Below, piece after piece: positions 26,694 through 34,150 of a stretch of DNA of 64,000 nt. The translations under genes were made by a program, and so were the position numbers. Numbering within the stretch: the first letter of the stretch is position 1; each line of letters starts with the position of its first letter. The notes beneath the pieces were generated by a model. That model made no database searches and was not told the origin of the DNA. It saw only the letters and a list, made by a program, of their open reading frames with translations. The DNA is from Nitrospira moscoviensis (GTDB taxonomy: Bacteria > Nitrospirota > Nitrospiria > Nitrospirales > Nitrospiraceae). The stretch lies in assembly GCF_001273775.1 (NCBI RefSeq), contig NZ_CP011801.1:4132001-4196000 (forward strand). Direction: 5' to 3'.

Positions 26694-27311
26694 ATGCAAA
26701 AACCCGTGATCGCGTGCTTGGACCTGGAAGGCGTGCTGGTGCCGGAAATCTGGATCAACGTCGCGTTGAAGACCGGCATCGAGGCGCTGAAGATCACCAC
26801 CCGCGAGATGCCGGACTATGACAAGTTGATGAAGCAGCGGCTGGCGATTCTCGACGAGCACAAACTGACGATCACCGACATTCAAAATGTGATCGACAAA
26901 ATGGGTCCTCTCGAGGGCGCCGTCGAGTTTATCGCCTGGCTCCGCGAACGCTGCCAGGTCATTATTTTGTCCGATACCTTTTATCAGTTCGCCCTGCCGC
27001 TCATGCGGCAGTTGGGCTATCCGACACTCTTCTGCAACCAGCTCGAAATCGGCACCGATGGCAAGATCCTGAGCCATCAGATGCGGATGCAGAACCAGAA
27101 GAAACACTCGGTCGCCGCCTTCAAAGCGCTGAACTTCTTCACCATGGCCGCCGGCGACGCCTATAACGACACGGCCATGCTCGCCGAAGCCGACGCCGGC
27201 TTTTTCTTCCGGCCGCCCGCCCACCTGCCGAAAGAGTTCCCGCAATTTCCGGTGACGCAAAGCTATGCGGAGCTGCAGGAACGGTTCGCGAAGGCGGGGA
27301 ATCTAAAATAG
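26694..27311 (+). CDS. thrH: Bifunctional phosphoserine phosphatase / homoserine phosphotransferase ThrH
   Basis: A 205-residue HAD-superfamily enzyme. The nucleophile motif is CLDLEGVLVPEIW (residues 9-21), the form characteristic of ThrH; motif II is ILSDTF and motif III AAGDAYNDTAML. ThrH dephosphorylates phosphoserine and can transfer phosphate to homoserine, linking serine and threonine synthesis. GGAG precedes the ATG. Length matches the family. Confidence 0.92.
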   Translation: MQKPVIACLDLEGVLVPEIWINVALKTGIEALKITTREMPDYDKLMKQRLAILDEHKLTITDIQNVIDKMGPLEGAVEFIAWLRERCQVIILSDTFYQFALPLMRQLGYPTLFCNQLEIGTDGKILSHQMRMQNQKKHSVAAFKALNFFTMAAGDAYNDTAMLAEADAGFFFRPPAHLPKEFPQFPVTQSYAELQERFAKAGNLK

Positions 27312-27371
27312 CTATCAGCTCTTGGTTACCCTCCCCCATCCAGGGGGACGGAATAGGAGATTCTGATAGCT
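27310..27371. terminator. Symmetric hairpin between convergent thrH and recQ
   Basis: Nine-base arms AGCTATCAG (27310-27318) and CTGATAGCT (27363-27371) enclose a second hairpin CCCCC/GGGGG (27333-27337, 27343-27347). The thrH stop lies inside the left arm and the recQ stop just past the right arm, so it probably ends transcription from both sides. There is no long T run. Confidence 0.5.
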
Positions 27372-27376
27372 GACCG

Positions 27377-29236
27377 CTACCCCGTTCCCTTCACCACCGC
27401 CAGCACCCGCCGGCCGTAGCGGTCGGCCTTCGCATCACCGATGCCGGGAATTTCCAAGAGCGCCTCGCGTGTCTCCGGCTTGCGGCCGGCGATTTCGCGC
27501 AGCGTCTTGTCGTGGAAGATCACGAAGGGCGCGACGCCTTCCTCATGAGCCAGCTCCCGGCGCAGCGCCCGCAGCCGTTCGAACAGCTCCGGATCGCGCG
27601 CCAGCCCTGTTGCGGGCGACGGCGGAGAAGCCGGTGTCCCGGCCGGCTGCTCGCGGGGCTGCTCCTTCTGCACCGGCCGTTCTTCCTGCCAGACCAACGG
27701 AACGGAGCCTGCCAGCATCTGCATGCCGGTTGCCGTGATCTCCACGACCGGATACTCCGTCCCGTCGATGCGCAGGTGATCCGAGGCCACGAGGCGGCGG
27801 ACGATGCGGGTGACGGCCGGTTGGCGCCAGCCTCGGAGATCCCCGTAGCCCGGGTACCGGTCCAACCCGCGCGCGAGGATCGCTTTGGCTCTGCTGCCCC
27901 GCAGCATCTCCACGATGGTGGTGACGCCGAAGCGGCCGTTCAGGCGCGAGACGCCGCGCAGGACCGCTCGCGCGCACTCGACCTCCGCGCCGCCCTTCGC
28001 TTCCACCAGGACGGGCGGGTCGAGACAACGGTCGCATTGGCCGCAGGGGCCGAGCGCGCTCTCCGCCGTATCGCCGAAATAGTTCAGAATATCCAATTGG
28101 CGGCAGGCCATGCCGGAGGCGTACCGCACCATGTCCTTCAGCAAGGCGCGCATCCGCTCCGCCTGCCCTTGCTCGCCCGGTTCTTTGGCCGCCTGCTGAA
28201 TGAAAAATTCCTGCGTGCCGATGTCCCGCTCTTGAAACAGAATCACGCACCGGGCCGGCCGGCCGTCGCGCCCGGCCCGGCCGGCTTCCTGGTAATAGGC
28301 TTCCACGCTCCCGGGGATATCGAAATGCACGACCATGCGCACATCCGACTTATCGATCCCCATGCCGAAGGCGTTCGTCGCGACCAGGATCCGTACCGCG
28401 CCGCGCTGGAAGTCGTCCTGGACTTGGCTTCGTTCTTCGTCGGCAAGTCCGGCATGGTAGAAGGCGGCTCTGCCGGGGACTCGATCGAGCGCCGCGGCGA
28501 CCTCTTCCACTGCGCGCCGAGTGGCGCAGTAGACGATGACGCTGCCGGATTCCGTCGAACGCAGCAACGTATGAAGGGCCTCGAACTTCTCCTCCCGCGA
28601 TACGCAGCGCCGCACCGACAGACCGAGATTCGGCCGGCGGAAGCCGGTGATGAGGCGCAGCGGCTCCTGCAAGCTGAGCCGCTCGCAGATATCCGTCTGC
28701 ACCCGCGGAGTCGCGGTGGCGGTCAGCGCCAGGCAGGGCGGGCGGTGCAGCTCGACGCGCAAGTGGCCCAGCTTCATGTAGTCCGGCCGGAAATTGTGTC
28801 CCCATTGCGAGATACAGTGGGCTTCATCCACCACGAGCAGGGACACCAGGCACGGTCGCAACAGGCGAAGAAAGCCTTCGTGTTGCATGCGCTCGGGGGC
28901 GAGATACAGGAGCTTGAGCCGCTGCAGACGCAAGGCTTGGATCACCCGCTCGCGCTCGTCGTCCGGCAGACCGGAGTGAAACGCCACCGCGGCGATGTCT
29001 CGTTTCCTGAGGCTCTCGACTTGATCCTGCATCAGGGCGATGAGCGGCGACACGACCACGGTCAAGCCGGGCAACAGCGTGGCCGGCAATTGATAGCACA
29101 ACGATTTCCCCTGGCCGGTCGGCATCACAGTCAAGACATCGCGCCGCGCCAACACGGCGCGAATCACCTCTTCCTGGCCGGGCCGGAAGCCGGCAAAACC
29201 GAAGTGGTGCTGAAGGTGCTGCGTGAGATCGTTCAC
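27377..29236 (-). CDS. recQ: ATP-dependent DNA helicase RecQ
   Basis: A superfamily 2 3'-5' helicase of about 619 residues. Motif I is MPTGQGKSLCYQLPA, motif II DEAHCISQWGHNFRPDY (the RecQ aromatic loop), and motif VI QEAGRAGRDG. The RQC zinc-binding cysteines are in CRQLDILNYFGD and CGQCDRCL, and a C-terminal HRDC domain ends the protein. It unwinds recombination and repair intermediates. The GTG at 29236 is taken as start; a TTG at 29248 is the alternative, and neither has a strong ribosome binding site. Confidence 0.92.
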   Translation of the reverse strand: MNDLTQHLQHHFGFAGFRPGQEEVIRAVLARRDVLTVMPTGQGKSLCYQLPATLLPGLTVVVSPLIALMQDQVESLRKRDIAAVAFHSGLPDDERERVIQALRLQRLKLLYLAPERMQHEGFLRLLRPCLVSLLVVDEAHCISQWGHNFRPDYMKLGHLRVELHRPPCLALTATATPRVQTDICERLSLQEPLRLITGFRRPNLGLSVRRCVSREEKFEALHTLLRSTESGSVIVYCATRRAVEEVAAALDRVPGRAAFYHAGLADEERSQVQDDFQRGAVRILVATNAFGMGIDKSDVRMVVHFDIPGSVEAYYQEAGRAGRDGRPARCVILFQERDIGTQEFFIQQAAKEPGEQGQAERMRALLKDMVRYASGMACRQLDILNYFGDTAESALGPCGQCDRCLDPPVLVEAKGGAEVECARAVLRGVSRLNGRFGVTTIVEMLRGSRAKAILARGLDRYPGYGDLRGWRQPAVTRIVRRLVASDHLRIDGTEYPVVEITATGMQMLAGSVPLVWQEERPVQKEQPREQPAGTPASPPSPATGLARDPELFERLRALRRELAHEEGVAPFVIFHDKTLREIAGRKPETREALLEIPGIGDAKADRYGRRVLAVVKGTG

Positions 29237-29287
29237 GGGGGAAAGCAAACCAGCTTAGGTTACGAAGATGGGCGGCGGTGCGCTGCC

Positions 29288-30040
29288 TTACGATCTTTGC
29301 TCCAAGTGCTCGACCCGTTGGTGAAGTTCCTGGTAAGAGGCCCGCAGCAGCGCGCGGGTCTCGCGTGACTCGCGGTCGATTTTCTCACTCACCTCGTGAA
29401 TCTCTTGACGGAGTCCTTGATGCCCTTCAATCACCAATTCAAGCTTGTACTGCAGATCCTCATGAAGGATGCCGGCATGCCGCTTGTTTTCTTCCGATGC
29501 TGCGATGATCTCCCTGCGGAGTTCTGTGCTGACGCCTTGGATCTCCTGCCCAAGGTCCGTTCTCACCCCCTGGATTTCCTGGAGGAGTTCTGTTCTCACG
29601 CCCTGGATCCCCTGCCCAAGGTCCGTCCGGACCCCTTGGATCTCCTGCCCAAGGTCCGTTCTCACGCCCTGGATCTCCTGCCCAAGGTCCGTCCGGACCC
29701 CTTGGACTTCCTGCCCAAGGTCCGTCCGGACCCCCTGGATTTCCTGGCGGAGTTCGGTCCTGACGCCTTGGATCTCCTGCCCAAGGTCCGTTCCCACGCC
29801 CTGGATCTCCTCCCCAAGGTCCGATCTCACGCCCCGGATTTCCTGCCCAAGGTCCGTCCGGACGCCTTGGACCTCCCGACGGACCTCCGTCAGCCCGTCG
29901 GTCATCCCTTGACGGACTTCTGCTAATCCGGCTTGCATCTCTGTACGGAGGGTTAGCGTCGCTCCTGTCATTTCCGCACGGAGGCCTTGCGTGGCTTCCG
30001 TCAGAATCTGTCGTATTTGTTCCAGGGACTCCTGATCCAT
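29288..30040 (-). CDS. Hendecad-repeat coiled-coil protein
   Basis: A 250-residue protein with no family I can name. From about residue 20 to 180 it has 11-residue periodicity, with ten or eleven near-identical copies of LGQEIQGVRTD in the centre and older, diverged copies before it. Eleven-residue repeats favour a straight or right-handed coiled coil. The C-terminal 70 residues are a conventional heptad coiled coil ending in EHLEQRS. There is no signal peptide or TM helix. GAGG precedes the ATG. The repeats may vary in number between strains. Confidence 0.8.
   Translation of the reverse strand: MDQESLEQIRQILTEATQGLRAEMTGATLTLRTEMQAGLAEVRQGMTDGLTEVRREVQGVRTDLGQEIRGVRSDLGEEIQGVGTDLGQEIQGVRTELRQEIQGVRTDLGQEVQGVRTDLGQEIQGVRTDLGQEIQGVRTDLGQGIQGVRTELLQEIQGVRTDLGQEIQGVSTELRREIIAASEENKRHAGILHEDLQYKLELVIEGHQGLRQEIHEVSEKIDRESRETRALLRASYQELHQRVEHLEQRS
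29525..29890 (-). repeat. 33-base tandem repeats inside the coiled-coil gene
   Basis: About eleven tandem 33-base units with the shared core CCCAAGGTCCGT (plus strand). Each encodes one 11-residue repeat. Differences are mostly silent or conservative (D/E, I/V, G/R/L), so the array keeps the reading frame and is under coding constraint. The other strand is also open over this stretch, which is a by-product. Confidence 0.85.
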
Positions 30041-30146
30041 TATGTCCTCTTAGGAAGGCTCGCCAGTGTAGAATTCCGGCGGGAAGAAATCAATGCGAAA
30101 GAGAGGGTGAACGCAGAAGGCCCCGCTACACGCCTGAAAGAGCTAC

Positions 30147-30542
30147 TCATCGTGCCGGCAGTGTCGGGCATGCACCAGTTGACAGGAGCCGGTGGTCGGC
30201 CGTGACCAAGGTCAACTCGTATACGATTGCCGAGGCCGCGAGAAATCGATCGGCTGGATCCTGATGTGGCAGATTGAGTTGTCGACTCTGCAGCGCAACC
30301 GCGTGCGTCAGTGTCGCTTCTCGGAACGGAATGGCGCTTAACACACGTTCAAGCCAGCCACGCGGGTGTGGAGCCAACTCTACTCGCCCTTTTTCGGCCA
30401 AGAGATGTACTTCCCAGACAGTGATCGGTGAGACCCATAACTCGTTACGGTCTTCCGCAAAAACAGCTCTCACCTTCGGTGATAAATTATCCGGGGCAAG
30501 TACGCTCCAGAGGAATACATGGGTATCGAGCAACAGCTTCAC
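30147..30542 (-). CDS. PIN-domain toxin (VapC-like)
   Basis: A 131-residue PIN ribonuclease with the acidic set Asp6 (LLLDTHVFLW), Glu in TVWEVHLLAEKG, Asp in DPADRFLAA and a late Asp in VTADHRL. The GTG start overlaps the antitoxin stop by four bases (GTGA, 30539-30542), the usual toxin-antitoxin coupling. PIN toxins of this type cleave RNA; the target is unknown. Confidence 0.9.
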   Translation of the reverse strand: MKLLLDTHVFLWSVLAPDNLSPKVRAVFAEDRNELWVSPITVWEVHLLAEKGRVELAPHPRGWLERVLSAIPFREATLTHAVALQSRQLNLPHQDPADRFLAASAIVYELTLVTADHRLLSTGACPTLPAR

Positions 30543-30805
30543 GCGCCGAGTGCTTCCCAGTCGTGAGGATCGGAGGCAGGACTGATAATATCTCCTCGGA
30601 TTTCACCTGTGCCCGAGAAAGAACCCAGCCATGTCGGCGATACCGCAGGAGGCGGAGGCGGCACAACTTGCGCGATGGGTTCGCCCTTTCGTAGCACCAA
30701 GATCGGCTTCTTCGTCCGCTTCACCTTCGCGAGCAAGGCCAAACAAGTCGCCTTAAACTCCGATATGGACACCTCTTCGATACCCGTCACTTTTTTCCGG
30801 CTCAT
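30539..30805 (-). CDS. Phd/YefM-type antitoxin
   Basis: An 88-residue protein with a Phd/YefM N-terminus (VSISEFKATCLALLAKVKRTKKPILVLRKGEPIAQV) that should bind DNA, and a C-terminal part (about 50-88) likely to wrap the PIN toxin. It is first in the operon and lies directly downstream of a promoter with a palindrome in its spacer. Confidence 0.88.
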   Translation of the reverse strand: MSRKKVTGIEEVSISEFKATCLALLAKVKRTKKPILVLRKGEPIAQVVPPPPPAVSPTWLGSFSGTGEIRGDIISPASDPHDWEALGA

Positions 30806-30814
30806 GATGGTGAG

Positions 30815-30843
30815 ACGCTACCATGGTCATTGACCATAGTCAA
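30815..30843 (-). promoter_or_regulatory. Toxin-antitoxin promoter with operator palindrome in the spacer
   Basis: Reading the minus strand, TTGACT (30843-30838) is a -35 box and TAGCGT (30820-30815) a weak -10 box, 17 bases apart. The perfect palindrome ATGGTCA-N-TGACCAT fills 30823-30837, inside the spacer. Binding there by the antitoxin would block RNA polymerase, the normal autoregulation of such operons. Confidence 0.65.
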
Positions 30844-30888
30844 CGCAAGCCCGCTGCCATCCTTCTGGGGTACCTCTCTCAAACGCAG

Positions 30889-30919
30889 AAGGCCCCGCGG
30901 GGATCGCCCGCGGGGCCTT
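30889..30919 (-). terminator. GC-rich terminator hairpin downstream of the porin gene
   Basis: A perfect 13-base stem AAGGCCCCGCGGG / CCCGCGGGGCCTT has a 5-base loop. It lies past the porin stop and before the antitoxin promoter, so it separates the two units. No uninterrupted T run follows on either strand. Confidence 0.55.
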
Positions 30920-30978
30920 CGTGGTCGGAGCGTGCTGCGGATCAGCGCGTCACGCGTCTCTTGTTCGTGAAGCTGGCG

Positions 30979-31013
30979 CCCTCTCCCTACCCCCCTCCCA
31001 AATTGGGAGAGGG
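30979..31013. repeat. C-rich dispersed hairpin, copy 1
   Basis: CCCTCTCCC (30979-30987) and GGGAGAGGG (31005-31013) form a 9-base stem 3' of the porin gene. Related copies lie near 34.1, 35.7 and 36.65 kb. Confidence 0.65.
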
Positions 31014-31033
31014 AAGGGTGAGGGTGCTACGCT

Positions 31034-32740
31034 CTAGAAGTTCGTCCAGAGCTGGACATAGGCCCACTGCTGGTCATTGCTGGTACCCAAGTTTTCCGCC
31101 AGGTATCCACCGGCAAACAAGTGCCCATAGGTGGCCTGGAAGGCGACCTTGCCATCCATGAACATATGGGTCCACGTAAAGTCCACTTCCTGCCCGATGT
31201 GGGTCTTGGTGTTGCTCGCTTTGGAGAACACATACACACCCTGCGCCCCGCGATACCAGTTGTCCTTGGAGCTGGCGAGATTCAGGTGGGTGTACCACAC
31301 TTCGATGTGGTCGTTCTTGGTCGGCCTGGCTTGAAAGTTAGCCGCCGGGCTCAGCATGTTCTTCCAGGCTTGCACGTCCATATAGCCCATATGGATGTGA
31401 TTTGTCGGGAAGAAGTTTTCGAATGTATTGGCGGTCGAGCAACCAGTGGCAGCGCCGGGAAGGGTGCAGTTTGCACGCCCGTCGCCCGAAGCGTAGTCGA
31501 AGTTGAACGCCAACCGTGGTTTCCAAGCCATCTGGTAAGCCGTGTAGCCGATCCAGTTTCTGGTTGCCCAGGCATTGATATGCAGGTTGCGCTGTTGTCC
31601 AAAGCCCGCATTCGCACCGGCGTTATCGCCCATGGACCCGAACTGGTACGCTGTTTCGTTGATGAAATCGAAATTACCCTTCCGCATCTCAATCCGGTTA
31701 CCCACCATGTGGCGGACTTGATTCGAGTGCTTTGCCGTTCCCAAACCCTGTCCAGCGTTATCGTTCGAGCCGTATCGATTCGAATAGTAGACATAGTAGG
31801 GTTCGATCAAGAACCCTGGCACCGACTTGATCTGGTTATAGAAAATGACCATGTCGGCGTCGCGGCTCCCATCCTGGCCGTTCGTGGCTGCTCCGGCAAT
31901 TGGACCGCCCAGGCTCCCAACCGGAGAGTGCTGCGCTAGATCACCTTCCGAGTTGCGGAACCAGCCCAAGTAGCTGTCCCAAGCCTTGGTGCTGTATTGG
32001 AGCATGACGCCATCATGGGAGTAGCCGGTGTTCGCCCAGTCAAAGTGACCGAAGAGAGAGTGGTTCCCGAAGATCACGTACTGCCGACCGGCCTTTACGC
32101 TTAGACCCTGGACGCCGGCAAAGTTCCTGATCAACATGTACGCAGCCCGAACACCCAAGCGGCCGCCGTTCCCGGCTGTATTACAAACTCCTGCGGCATT
32201 CGTAACGCAAGTCTGACCATTATGAAGCAGCGGATCTCCGCCGTTCCCTGCATTGGTCGCCAATCCGTTCGCGCCCCACACAGCCGCGTCGATGATTTCC
32301 ATGTAGAAGTTGACATCCGGGGAGATGTCGTAACCCAGACCCAATCGCACCCACTGTTGCACATACGCGTCGTTGGCCTTGTTACCCGGGTTCCGATTGG
32401 TTGCCGTTCCCGCCGCAAATGAGTTACATGCACCACCGATCGGCACGCCGCCGCCGAAGCAGACGTTGTTCCGCCATTCCGGACGCACGCGGAGGTCTGC
32501 GCGCATCCAGAAGTTCTTGAGGTCGAAGTTCTTGCCGATTTTCGGGTCGTACAGCTCGTAGGCTTCTTTTTGCGGGATGGCTCGCGGGATGGCCGGGAGG
32601 TTGGTGATCTTTTCTCCTTCCGGCAGTTCGAAGGCCGCCTGGGCTGGGGCGCTGTTGAATGACAGGCCCGCTGCCATGACGGCGGCGGTGAAGAAGGTGG
32701 CCAGACTGGCCCACCCAATCCGTCCTTGAATGCGTTTCAT
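31034..32740 (-). CDS. Outer membrane porin, alginate-export (AlgE-like) family
   Basis: A 568-residue outer membrane beta-barrel. The start at 32740 is fixed by a perfect AGGAGGA ribosome binding site. The signal peptide ends at SAPAQA|AFELPEG. Alternating amphipathic strands such as FWMRADLRVRPEWRN and GLSVKAGRQYVIFGNHSLFGHFDW match the alginate-export porin family, which is common in Nitrospira, and the last residues (VQLWTNF) end in Phe, as barrel proteins do. It should allow passage of small, probably anionic, solutes; alginate itself need not be the substrate. Confidence 0.85.
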   Translation of the reverse strand: MKRIQGRIGWASLATFFTAAVMAAGLSFNSAPAQAAFELPEGEKITNLPAIPRAIPQKEAYELYDPKIGKNFDLKNFWMRADLRVRPEWRNNVCFGGGVPIGGACNSFAAGTATNRNPGNKANDAYVQQWVRLGLGYDISPDVNFYMEIIDAAVWGANGLATNAGNGGDPLLHNGQTCVTNAAGVCNTAGNGGRLGVRAAYMLIRNFAGVQGLSVKAGRQYVIFGNHSLFGHFDWANTGYSHDGVMLQYSTKAWDSYLGWFRNSEGDLAQHSPVGSLGGPIAGAATNGQDGSRDADMVIFYNQIKSVPGFLIEPYYVYYSNRYGSNDNAGQGLGTAKHSNQVRHMVGNRIEMRKGNFDFINETAYQFGSMGDNAGANAGFGQQRNLHINAWATRNWIGYTAYQMAWKPRLAFNFDYASGDGRANCTLPGAATGCSTANTFENFFPTNHIHMGYMDVQAWKNMLSPAANFQARPTKNDHIEVWYTHLNLASSKDNWYRGAQGVYVFSKASNTKTHIGQEVDFTWTHMFMDGKVAFQATYGHLFAGGYLAENLGTSNDQQWAYVQLWTNF

Positions 32741-33084
32741 AGCGTTCCTCCTGTGAATTGGATGACAACCCCCGCGCGCGTTACCGCCACAGACGGGTTG
32801 CCGACTTGAGATCCAACCGCTCTCCACTATGATGAGACGTGGTCTCATTTCACTCGATGACCGAAAGGCCTGTGTGCCCACGCCTTTCGCTCATGCTCAC
32901 TGCTATACCGTGAAAAGTCGTTTCACGCTTCTGTTTTTTAATTTTCTACGTGGTGCTGCTTAGCCCGTCACCTCCCTTCGAGGAGAAGTGGACACGACGA
33001 ATCATCAGTGATGCGTAATCCATGCTTAGAAAGTCACCGCCCCGGTCAACTTTCTTCGATTACCCATTACCGATAACTCATCCC
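32741..33084. promoter_or_regulatory. 344-base region upstream of the porin gene
   Basis: Holds the porin leader and promoter region and the sequence after tatA. A perfect palindrome ATGAGAC-GTG-GTCTCAT (32832-32848) lies about 90 bases before the porin start and could be an operator. Degenerate heptamer units follow the tatA stop (33085 down to about 33055). No convincing -35/-10 pair was identified. Confidence 0.4.
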
Positions 33085-33375
33085 TCATGCCGATTTGTCG
33101 GAGATCGACTTCTGCTCCGCTTGCTGGCCGGCCGCGTTGATTTCCTCTTCCGCTTCTTTCATGGAGGCCTGGAAATCCTGCTCGACCATCTTCACTTCCT
33201 GCTGGATCATGTTGATCTCCGGCTCGACGGACTTCCGGAGGTCTTCGGCCGTCTCTTTAAAGCCCTTGACGGCCTTGCCGACCTGCCGGCCGACTTCCGG
33301 CAGCTGCTTCGGCCCGAACAACAGGAACGCGATGATGAGAATGATCAGTACTTCGCCGGCGCCTAGTCCAAACAT
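33085..33375 (-). CDS. Twin-arginine translocase TatA/TatB-family protein
   Basis: A 96-residue protein with one N-terminal TM helix (GAGEVLIILIIAFLLFG), the FGPKQLPEVGRQVGKAVKGFK hinge and amphipathic helix, and an acidic helical tail. The Glu at residue 8 (GAGE) and the longer charged tail lean to TatB, but assignment between TatA and TatB is not certain. It works with TatC to export folded proteins. A second tatA-like gene lies just upstream; tatC is not in this window. Confidence 0.85.
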   Translation of the reverse strand: MFGLGAGEVLIILIIAFLLFGPKQLPEVGRQVGKAVKGFKETAEDLRKSVEPEINMIQQEVKMVEQDFQASMKEAEEEINAAGQQAEQKSISDKSA

Positions 33376-33384
33376 GTGTAGTAC

Positions 33385-33465
33385 CTGTGACGGGTGACAA
33401 GTGACGGGTGACGAGTAGCTTCAATTCCGCCCGGCTTGTCACGCGTGACTCGTCACTCGTCACTG
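33385..33465. repeat. Heptamer (GTGANNN) hairpin array between the two tat genes
   Basis: GTGACGG/GTGACAA units at 33386-33414 are matched by inverted units (NNGTCAC) at 33435-33463. On the coding strand the first arm follows the upstream tatA stop and the second precedes the next tat start by about 10 bases. The loop is about 20 bases. Confidence 0.8.
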
Positions 33466-33469
33466 TTGT

Positions 33470-33739
33470 TTAACCCTGCTTCGCCTGTTCATTGGGCACC
33501 GGTGCCTGCGGGGGCGGGGCGGTCGGCTGCTGGGCGGTCACCTGGGGGGTGGGCTGCCCGGTAGGCGGCTGGTCGCCCGGCGTCACGTCGATGGCATCGG
33601 CTTCATGCACGGTCTTTTTGAATCCTTTGATGGCTTTTCCCAGGCCTTCTCCCAATTGGGGGAGCTTGCCCGCGCCGAAGATGATCAAGACGATGATCAA
33701 AATCAGCATCAATTCCATCCAGCCAAATGAGCCAAACAT
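33470..33739 (-). CDS. tatA: Twin-arginine translocase protein TatA
   Basis: An 89-residue protein with a TM helix (MELMLILIIVLIIFGAGKLP), the FGAGKLPQLGEGLGKAIKGFK motif of TatA, and a disordered proline/glutamine-rich tail. TatA oligomers form the pore for folded Tat substrates. GAGG precedes the ATG. It is the upstream partner of the second TatA/B-like gene. Confidence 0.88.
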   Translation of the reverse strand: MFGSFGWMELMLILIIVLIIFGAGKLPQLGEGLGKAIKGFKKTVHEADAIDVTPGDQPPTGQPTPQVTAQQPTAPPPQAPVPNEQAKQG

Positions 33740-34150
33740 TTATCGCCTCGTGAAACGTAAAGGGTGGTCCGTGGAACGGGATACGGGACGTGCGATGAGT
33801 GATCGACTTGTAGGTCGGTGTCGATCTGAACGAGAGCCCAACAACATTCGTATCCACCTACAAAAGTTGGGAGCTTCCCCCAAATCGCGGGAGAGGCTAT
33901 AGAAGTTTCAAGAACATGTCAAGACTTATTTCCGGGAACCTCCTTGTCTTGTGCATAGTTGCATGCGCGAGGTCTGAACGGACCCACCGAACTGCCCGGT
34001 GATCCTGCCCACGGTCGCGAGTTGATAACTAGGGTTTCACCTAGGGTCGTCGCCGCTCACTCTGTCCCCCTCACCCTCCCCTCTCCCGCCAGGGGAGAGG
34101 GTGAAGACGCACGTGGGAGGGAGGGAAGAAGCGCGTGGAGGAGGGGAGGG
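33740..34150. promoter_or_regulatory. 411-base region upstream of tatA
   Basis: On the minus strand TTGACA (33922-33917) and TATAGC (33901-33896) form a candidate tat promoter with a short 15-base spacer. A C-rich hairpin lies at 34071-34103. The remainder toward the methyltransferase stop (34151) shows no gene. Confidence 0.45.
34071..34103. repeat. C-rich dispersed hairpin, copy 2
   Basis: CCCTCTCCC (34079-34087) pairs with GGGAGAGGG (34093-34101). It is preceded by TCACCCTC, an arrangement shared by the other copies. Confidence 0.6.

Noticed and set aside
27512..29368. A 618-codon plus-strand open frame opposite recQ
   Set aside because: It is the antisense shadow of a clear RecQ helicase in GC-rich DNA; its translation has no recognisable domain.
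29525..29890. Regular 33-base repeats resembling a CRISPR array
   Set aside because: There are no unique spacers between units; the units are contiguous and encode an 11-residue protein repeat.
29396..29926. Plus-strand open frames with repeated LPKVRSHALDL-type residues
   Set aside because: They arise because a 33-base repeat without stops in one frame also lacks stops on the other strand. The minus frame has a ribosome binding site and a sensible coiled coil.
32907..32945. Hairpin CGTGAAA/TTTCACG followed by a T-rich run, like a plus-strand terminator
   Set aside because: No plus-strand gene ends upstream of it. The arms look like stray heptamer units, so a terminator function is not supported.
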